This document shows positions 1 to 4,517 of a stretch of DNA of 6,091 nt, piece after piece. The DNA lies in the NCBI GenBank assembly GCA_020848665.1, contig JADLHR010000179.1, positions 1 through 6,091 of the forward strand. The letters run 5' to 3'. Both the position numbers and the translations under genes were made by a program. Position 1 is the stretch's first letter, and each line of letters begins with the position of its first letter. The notes beneath the pieces were generated by a model, which saw only the letters and a list, made by a program, of their open reading frames with translations, ran no database searches and had not been told where the DNA came from. The stretch is from Anaerolineae bacterium (GTDB lineage Bacteria; Chloroflexota; Anaerolineae; Aggregatilineales; Aggregatilineaceae).

Positions 1-251
1 AAGCCAAGCGCACGCAGCGCGAGGTTGTTGCCCGCTGCGAAACCGAGGTTCTGCGGGCTGTCGATCACGCGCGTCTGCGGGAACAATCGTCGCACGATGT
101 CAGCGGTGCCATCGGTCGAGGCGTTATCGACCAGCCAGACTTCGGCGTCCAGCTTGCCCGCGTCGAGATCGGCGTAGAGCGTGCGCAGCGCGTCGAGCGT
201 CAGGTCGCGCGTATTCCACGAAACGATGATCACGGCGAGGTCAGCAGGCAT
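1..251 (-). CDS. Family 2 glycosyltransferase, N-terminal part (runs off the left edge)
   Basis: This is the first 83 codons of a GT-A fold glycosyltransferase of the rhamnosyltransferase-like (WbbL/GT2) type. Such enzymes move a sugar from a nucleotide-sugar donor to a growing polysaccharide, glycolipid or protein glycan at the cytoplasmic face of the membrane. The sequence shows the first beta strand VIIVSWN (residues 7-13), the nucleotide-binding strand and loop VDNASTDGT (41-49), and the family motif NLGFAAGNN (68-76). The DxD metal site and acceptor region lie outside the window, so donor and acceptor cannot be named. The ATG at 251 fits the usual GT2 beginning, a few residues before the first strand. 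No clear Shine-Dalgarno precedes it. The gene begins 15 bases after the stop of the lipoprotein gene on the same strand, so it is probably read from the same transcript and may depend on coupling. The family call is firm; the specificity is unknown. Confidence 0.9.
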   Translation of the reverse strand, partial: MPADLAVIIVSWNTRDLTLDALRTLYADLDAGKLDAEVWLVDNASTDGTADIVRRLFPQTRVIDSPQNLGFAAGNNLALRALG

Positions 252-266
252 GTTGGTTGCGTCGCG

Positions 267-1328
267 TTAGGGCCGGAAGGTCATGTCCCACCCGGCGTCG
301 TCCAGCCAGCGGCGCAGCGCGGCCAGCCCGCTCGATCCCACTGGGACCGCGCCCGACGCCTCAAACCATCGGGTGAGCAGCGCCGGGTTATCGTCCAGAT
401 ACGCGCGTACCGCCGCTTCCAACTCCTCACGGAGCGGGCGCAATTCGTCTGATGGCAGCGCGGGGTCCGGAGCGGCGACCCATAGCCCGAAGGGGACGAC
501 ATAGCGCGGATAGCTCAGAGCGGCGCCTTCCTTGTCGGAAAGCGTTGCCTCTGCGCCGCCAACCAGGACGTGCAGCCGGTCGCGCGGATTCTCGTCGCGC
601 GCCGGGAGCGGGTCCAGCAGTTCCTCCAGCCTCCCCACCGGCAAGGCGAGCGCCGCGCACTCACCAGTCAGCAGCGCGTTGAGGGCCGCGCTCTCGTCCG
701 GGTAGATGGCGCTGTGCGACAGTTGCGTCAGCGCGTTGAAGCCTTCCGCCTGGAGCATCAGCGCAGAGATGGCCCAGACGTCGAGATCGCCTTCCACCCG
801 GCAGGCTGTTTGCCCCGCCAAGTCTGCGGGCCGGATCACGTCGGATGAGGCGATAACTTCGTAGGCCGTGCCGATCACAGCGCCGGAGTCGCCTTCGCGG
901 ACCAGCGCCAGCAGCGGCTGCGCGTCGCAGGCGCGGGCTGCCGCCACATATGTGAAGGCGCTGACCCAGGCGGTGACCGGGGCGCCGCTGCACAGCGCAC
1001 GTAGAGCCGCCGACTCGTCCAGCATCACTGCCTGAACCTCGATATTGTCTGCCAGGTTCAGCGTCCGGCTGAGCGGTTGCAGCGCGCCGGAGATTGCCTG
1101 GGTGAGCGCAGTGCGATCGGCAGCAGACGGCCCAGCCCCAGCCGACAGTGCGAAGGCGATGGTCAGCGGACGCTCTTGCCCGCCAAGTAACGCGATTGGC
1201 TGATCCAGCAAGGGAAGGGCTGTCGAGCGCGGGGTAGGCGTCGGTGGAATTGGAGTCGGCGGGCGCGGTGTTGGCGAAGCCGATCCAGCGCCGCTGCACG
1301 CTGTTACCAGCAGCGTAAGTATGAGCAA
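267..1328 (-). CDS. PhnD-like substrate-binding lipoprotein (phosphate/phosphonate-type periplasmic binding fold)
   Basis: This is probably a lipid-anchored solute-binding protein of the PhnD/SsuA/transferrin-like fold. Numbering from the TTG at 1328, it has a hydrophobic run ending in the lipobox VTAC (Cys11), a Pro/Thr linker (19-34), then a two-lobed binding domain. Family-like stretches are PLTIAF (54-59), a helix with DESAALRALCSG, AWVSAFTYVAA, YEVIASSD, and a second-lobe DESAALNALLTGECAAL. PhnD relatives bind phosphate, phosphite or phosphonates for an ABC transporter, but many orphan members are sensors; no permease or ATPase is visible here, so the ligand is unknown. The coordinates use the nearest conventional start. 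From there the signal peptide would be only ten residues with no positive charge, which is too short. The open frame continues upstream, and initiation at ATT 1388 (about 373 aa, Cys31, arginines at 4, 12 and 14) behind a strong Shine-Dalgarno looks better. A frameshift near the signal peptide is the other possibility. The fold call is fairly sure; the start is not. Confidence 0.8.
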   Translation of the reverse strand: MLILTLLVTACSGAGSASPTPRPPTPIPPTPTPRSTALPLLDQPIALLGGQERPLTIAFALSAGAGPSAADRTALTQAISGALQPLSRTLNLADNIEVQAVMLDESAALRALCSGAPVTAWVSAFTYVAAARACDAQPLLALVREGDSGAVIGTAYEVIASSDVIRPADLAGQTACRVEGDLDVWAISALMLQAEGFNALTQLSHSAIYPDESAALNALLTGECAALALPVGRLEELLDPLPARDENPRDRLHVLVGGAEATLSDKEGAALSYPRYVVPFGLWVAAPDPALPSDELRPLREELEAAVRAYLDDNPALLTRWFEASGAVPVGSSGLAALRRWLDDAGWDMTFRP

Positions 1329-1382
1329 AGCCAGCCCCGCACAGGCGCGATACCTGTTTGCTGAATGCCAAACCTGCCGGTT

Positions 1383-1401
1383 AATAATGGGGCACCTCCC
1401 C
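1383..1401 (-). promoter_or_regulatory. Strong Shine-Dalgarno before tandem ATT codons; probable true start of the lipoprotein gene
   Basis: Read on the minus strand, GGAGGTG (1399 to 1393) is a seven-base match to the 16S rRNA anti-Shine-Dalgarno. Six bases separate its GGAGG from an ATT at 1388-1386, and nine separate it from a second ATT at 1385-1383. Both ATT codons are in frame with the lipoprotein. No ATG, GTG or TTG lies at a usable distance. ATT initiation is rare but known, for example in infC. The same bases can fold as GGGG-AGGTG-CCCC (1401 to 1389), which would place the Shine-Dalgarno in a hairpin loop and stem. Functional use is inferred. Confidence 0.5.
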
Positions 1402-1478
1402 TGCCTGATGCCGAACCTGCTCCCATCATAGTAGAGCGCGGCCCGGCCTGCAAGCGCGCCATAGTCCTGCTCGATCGG

Positions 1479-2870
1479 CTACTGGACCGTGATCGTGCCT
1501 TCCTGCGCGATCAGTTCCACCGGACGGCGCCCGACCTGCGCCTGCGTTACCGCGACATCCTCGTGAATCAGCCCCGCCCAGCAGTCCTGCGGGTTGAGCG
1601 CGGGGATCAGCTCGGTCATGCGCACCGCCCCCCAGACTTCGGCACGCTGGCCCGGCTCCAGGTAATAATAGGTGCGTCCGGTTACCTCGTCCTCGACGGT
1701 GGTCAGTTCTTCGACCGAGCCAAGCGCCCAGCGCCAGGGGAAGTCACTCAGCACCGTCTCGCAGTTGATGCCGACGCGCCACGCGCCGGACTCGCGGTAC
1801 TCACCCATCGTCGCGGTGACTTGCTCGAACTGATACACCGTGCCCGGAAATGGCCCTGCGGTGCGGATCGGCGTGGCGCCATAGTTGTAGACGGTCAGCT
1901 TAAAAGCCAGCAGATCGCCCTGCTGCATGGTTAACTTCGTCAGTTCGGAGGAGACGCCCTTCGGGGGCGCAACCGCCTCACCCTGCGTTTCGAGGTCAGT
2001 GTAATAAGCTGGATTGTAGGGCACAGCCATGAAGACAACCGTCGCGCCAGTCGTTTGCGGCACGATCTCGACCTTCGGCAGGCCGCTATTTTCGATAGTA
2101 ATCTGGCTTTCGCGGACGATCCGCTGCCCGACTTCGTCCTGCGCCACGGCGAACACGCGATAGGCGCCGTCGGGCGGGGGCTGGAGCGCCTGATCGACAC
2201 CGCCGTCATAATCGTACTCATGGCTGCCCGCTTCGCCGGGGTCGCGCCCCAGCTCTCGCTCCGGAAGGTAGATGCGCAGCCCCTGCCTATCTTCGAGAAA
2301 AACTTGTAAAGCGGCGTCTTTTTCGAGATAGACGTTGACGTTGACCCGGTCCCCGATGCCGTCCTGGTTGGGCGTGAAAATATCCGGAGCAATCTCGAAC
2401 GAGCGGATGATTGGCAGCGCGCTATCGGCGTCGACGACGGACAGCGCGCCGGTTTTCTCAGCGTTTTCGCCGTCGCTGGTTGCGGCGATGGTCCACGTGT
2501 ACTGGCCGTTAGGGATCAGCCGCGTTTCGATGACGCCGGGGATATCTTCGCCAGGGAGCGTGTAACCCCCGACGACTCCGCTGAATGCAACGCGGTAGTC
2601 GCCCGCGATGCGCCGCTCGTCTTGCCGGAAATAATAGCGCTGGCCGGCGTTGTTTTCGAGATAAATGCTGACTTGCGCCGGGCGGGCGAGCCGGTAGGTG
2701 ATGAACGTGATGTCGTCTTGCCCGTCGGCGTTGGGCGAGATCGATGCGCTCTCGAACGTTGCGCTGCGCAGCAGCGGCACCGGCGGACGCAGCACCAGGT
2801 AACCCACTATGACGATCAGCAGCGCCGCCGCCAGCGCCGCGACGATCGTGAACATTCGGGGTAAGGGCAT
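1479..2870 (-). CDS. Membrane-anchored extracellular protein with two FlgD-type Ig-like modules
   Basis: This 463-residue protein has a short N-terminus and one membrane segment (about 7-27), with the remainder expected outside the cell. Two modules follow, each opened by an Asp/Asn loop: SPNADGQDD (45-53) and TPNQDGIGD (166-174). Each continues with an Ig-like strand pattern (VSIYLEN; LQVFLED) and a closing PNGQYTW (120-126) or PDGAYRV (233-239). These are hallmarks of FlgD Ig-like/CHU_C-type surface modules; the acidic loops are commonly thought to bind calcium. A third domain (about 305-463) looks beta-rich, with LAFKLTVYNYG, FPWRWALG and YYYLEPGQRAEVWG plus Cys370 and Cys430, which might form a disulfide; I do not recognise it. 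The start at 2870 is chosen over an in-frame ATG at 2924 because AGGAGA sits six bases upstream and a candidate promoter lies between the two ATGs. It is first in a leftward block with the lipoprotein and glycosyltransferase. A structural or adhesive role is inferred; no enzyme motif is seen. Confidence 0.8.
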   Translation of the reverse strand: MPLPRMFTIVAALAAALLIVIVGYLVLRPPVPLLRSATFESASISPNADGQDDITFITYRLARPAQVSIYLENNAGQRYYFRQDERRIAGDYRVAFSGVVGGYTLPGEDIPGVIETRLIPNGQYTWTIAATSDGENAEKTGALSVVDADSALPIIRSFEIAPDIFTPNQDGIGDRVNVNVYLEKDAALQVFLEDRQGLRIYLPERELGRDPGEAGSHEYDYDGGVDQALQPPPDGAYRVFAVAQDEVGQRIVRESQITIENSGLPKVEIVPQTTGATVVFMAVPYNPAYYTDLETQGEAVAPPKGVSSELTKLTMQQGDLLAFKLTVYNYGATPIRTAGPFPGTVYQFEQVTATMGEYRESGAWRVGINCETVLSDFPWRWALGSVEELTTVEDEVTGRTYYYLEPGQRAEVWGAVRMTELIPALNPQDCWAGLIHEDVAVTQAQVGRRPVELIAQEGTITVQ

Positions 2871-2876
2871 AGAGTC

Positions 2877-2900
2877 TCTCCTGAAGTCGGCGCGATTATG
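2877..2900 (-). promoter_or_regulatory. Candidate extended -10 promoter and Shine-Dalgarno for the leftward block
   Basis: On the minus strand, TGG followed by CATAAT (hexamer 2900 to 2895) resembles an extended -10 element with five of six consensus bases. No good -35 is seen 17 to 18 bases upstream. Transcription would begin near 2888 and give a leader of about 18 bases containing AGGAGA (2882 to 2877), six bases before the ATG at 2870. This arrangement argues against the longer start at 2924. It is a pattern match only. Confidence 0.4.
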
Positions 2901-2979
2901 CCATGTCCGCCCAGTTTGATCCACTCGGCCCGGTCGCGTGTAAGGCGGGCGCGGGGCGATCGGCGGGCATCCGGCGTAC

Positions 2980-2994
2980 AGCGCGAATTGCGCT
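2980..2994. repeat. Inverted repeat in the divergent intergenic region
   Basis: AGCGC (2980-2984) and GCGCT (2990-2994) are exact inverted arms separated by GAATT. The element lies between the two divergent candidate promoters, about 80 bases from the leftward one and about 50 from the rightward one. It could be a protein-binding site, but a 5-base arm can arise by chance in GC-rich DNA. Confidence 0.3.
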
Positions 2995-3030
2995 AAATCT
3001 ACCCTTGTGCCAACGCGGGATTCGGAGTAG

Positions 3031-3048
3031 TATGTGGGATATGTGGGA
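3031..3048. repeat. Tandem 9-base direct repeat upstream of folC
   Basis: TATGTGGGA occurs twice without a gap (3031-3039 and 3040-3048). The second copy contributes the left arm of the inverted repeat at 3041-3060 and part of the candidate -10 element. Short tandem copies at a promoter can be regulator half-sites; slippage duplication is the plain alternative. Confidence 0.55.
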
Positions 3049-3060
3049 TAATTCCCGCAT
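3041..3060 (+). promoter_or_regulatory. Candidate extended -10 promoter inside an inverted repeat, upstream of folC
   Basis: TGG followed by GATAAT (hexamer 3047-3052) matches an extended -10 element with five of six consensus bases and no clear -35. It is enclosed by the arms ATGTGGGA (3041-3048) and TCCCGCAT (3053-3060), which are inverted with one mismatch (a G-U pair in RNA) around TAAT. A repressor bound here would cover the -10 region. An overlapping weaker alternative is TTGTGC (3005-3010), 17 bases, TAGTAT (3028-3033); its start point would fall near 3040, so the repeat would then lie in the leader. Both readings are inferred from pattern only. Confidence 0.4.
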
Positions 3061-3074
3061 CAGACTGAGTTAAC

Positions 3075-3098
3075 GCCGCGCCTGGTGTGGCGGCACAC
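3075..3098 (+). other. Two mutually exclusive small hairpins in the folC leader
   Basis: GTGTG (3085-3089) pairs with CACAC (3094-3098) around a four-base loop. GCCGC (3075-3079) can instead pair with GCGGC (3090-3094). The two stems share bases and cannot form together. They end 10 bases before the folC Shine-Dalgarno. No U-run follows, so this is not an intrinsic terminator. The stems are short and may have no function. Confidence 0.25.
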
Positions 3099-3108
3099 AT
3101 TTCCGATC

Positions 3109-3113
3109 AAGGA
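3109..3113 (+). promoter_or_regulatory. Shine-Dalgarno that fixes the TTG start of folC
   Basis: AAGGA lies eight bases before the TTG at 3122. The first in-frame ATG is only at codon 28, after the conserved N-terminal helix of FolC, so the TTG is the credible start. Confidence 0.65.
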
Positions 3114-3121
3114 CGCATCCA

Positions 3122-4513
3122 TTGGCTCCCGAACCCTTTCACTCGTACGACGATGCACTCGATTATCTGTACGGCTTCATCAACTGGGAAGTCGAGCGTC
3201 ACATGCGCTATACGCCCGAGGTGATGACGCTGGACCGCCCGCGCGCGCTGTTAAAAGCCCTTGGCAGCCCGCAGGACCGCTATCCGATCATTCACATTAC
3301 CGGCACGAAAGGCAAGGGGTCGGTAGGGGCGATGTGCGCGGCGGCGCTGCAAGCCTCTGGTCTGCGCGCCGCGCTCTATTCGTCACCTCACTTGCAGGAC
3401 TTTCGCGAGCGTTTTCGCGTGGACAACGCGCTGATCACGCCGGACGAGTTCGTGGCGATGATCAACCGGATGCGCCCGATCATGGACACGATGCCGGACG
3501 ATATCACCTGGTTTGAGGTAACGACCGCGCTCGCATTCCTGTACTTCGCCGAGCGCGAGGTTGACGTGGCAGTGATCGAGGTCGGGTTGGGCGGGCGGCT
3601 GGACGCGACCAACGTCGTTACACCGATCGTCTCGGTAATCACCAGCCTAAGCTACGACCACACGCACCTGCTCGGCGATTCGCTGGCGTCGATTGCGCGT
3701 GAAAAAGCGGGGATTATCAAGCCCGGCGTGCCGGTCGTCAGCGCACCCCAGCCAGAGGAGGCGCTTCAGGTTCTGGCCGAAGCCGCCGCTGCGCGCCGCG
3801 CGCCGCTGACGCTGATCGGGCGGGACTGGCAGTACACGCCCGGCGAAACCACCCGCGCCGGACAGGTCTTCACGGCTGCCCCAGTGGGCGCGCCGCCGCA
3901 GCCCTACTGGACGGGACTGACAGGCGAGCACCAGGCGCTGAACGCGACCGTCGCGCTGGCCGCGCTGGATCGAGCCGCCCAGGCGGGCGTCGGCGTGACC
4001 GAACAGGGTATACGCGAGGGGCTGCGCCGGGTAGACTGGCCGGGACGGGTGGAACTCGTTGCGCAGAATCCAGCGGTTGTGCTGGACGCCGCGCATAACG
4101 GCGCGTCAGCGCGCTGGCTGAACACGACGCTTGATGCGCTTTTTCCGCAGCGACCGCGCGTCCTGATCTTCGGGGTGTCGGCGGATAAGGACATTCGTGG
4201 CATGTTCGAGGCGCTGCTGCCGGGCGTTGACCATCTGATTGCGGCGCAGGCAGTGCATCCCCGTGCGCTGGCGGCGGAGGAGATCGAGGCGGTTGCGCGC
4301 GCGGTGGGATTCACCGGAAGCATTGACCAGATTCCGCATGTCGGGGAGGCGCTGGCTCAGGCGCAGCGTCTGGCCGGTTCAGATGGTCTGGTGGTTACCA
4401 CCGGCTCGCTGTTCATTGTCGGCGAGGTGCGGACGATTTTCGGTTTGCCGCCCGGCCATGCTGCGCGGATATCGCCCGTTATGACTGATGCACGACCGCC
4501 AGTAAGCGATTGA
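3122..4513 (+). CDS. folC: Bifunctional folylpolyglutamate synthase / dihydrofolate synthase
   Basis: This cytoplasmic Mur-ligase-family enzyme uses ATP to join glutamate to dihydropteroate and to add further gamma-linked glutamates to folates, which keeps folate cofactors in the cell. The protein is 463 residues, a little longer than the usual 420 to 440. It has the conserved N-terminal helix YDDALDYLYGF (9-19), the P-loop GTKGKGS (61-67), SSPHL (87-91, pterin side), VIEVGLGGRLDATN (151-164, metal-ligand Glu153), SYDHTHLLGDS (177-187, His180), and AREKAGIIKPG (192-202, with Lys195 at the usual carbamylated-lysine position). The C-terminal domain follows with WPGRVELV (306-313), LDAAHN (321-326), FGVSADKDI (350-358) and TTGSLFIVGEVR (426-437). 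All key residues are present, so it should be active. Whether it carries both activities or only polyglutamylation cannot be read from sequence; no folP or folA is in the window to help. The start is a TTG behind AAGGA. lon begins four bases after the stop. Confidence 0.96.
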   Translation: MAPEPFHSYDDALDYLYGFINWEVERHMRYTPEVMTLDRPRALLKALGSPQDRYPIIHITGTKGKGSVGAMCAAALQASGLRAALYSSPHLQDFRERFRVDNALITPDEFVAMINRMRPIMDTMPDDITWFEVTTALAFLYFAEREVDVAVIEVGLGGRLDATNVVTPIVSVITSLSYDHTHLLGDSLASIAREKAGIIKPGVPVVSAPQPEEALQVLAEAAAARRAPLTLIGRDWQYTPGETTRAGQVFTAAPVGAPPQPYWTGLTGEHQALNATVALAALDRAAQAGVGVTEQGIREGLRRVDWPGRVELVAQNPAVVLDAAHNGASARWLNTTLDALFPQRPRVLIFGVSADKDIRGMFEALLPGVDHLIAAQAVHPRALAAEEIEAVARAVGFTGSIDQIPHVGEALAQAQRLAGSDGLVVTTGSLFIVGEVRTIFGLPPGHAARISPVMTDARPPVSD

Positions 4514-4517
4514 CGCG

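Noticed and set aside
661..1371. A 236-codon minus-strand frame overlapping the lipoprotein gene as an independent gene
   Set aside because: Beyond its first residues it is Arg/Gly/Ala-rich low-order sequence. Only its beginning is of interest, as possible evidence of a frameshift in the lipoprotein signal peptide.
1402..1478. A terminator between the FlgD-Ig gene and the lipoprotein gene
   Set aside because: The region contains GC-rich palindromic bits such as GGCCGGGCC, but no stable stem followed by a T-run on the minus strand.
1365..1934. A 189-codon plus-strand frame opposite the end of the FlgD-Ig gene
   Set aside because: It has no recognisable domain and is antisense to a protein with clear domain structure.
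2871..2924. An 18-codon N-terminal extension of the FlgD-Ig protein from the ATG at 2924
   Set aside because: The ATG at 2870 has AGGAGA at ideal spacing, and a candidate promoter lies between the two ATGs. The extension would put a charged tail before the membrane segment without any Shine-Dalgarno of its own.
2871..3121. A small RNA or tRNA gene in the divergent intergenic region
   Set aside because: No cloverleaf, T-loop GTTCRA motif or strong hairpin with a T-run was found on either strand.
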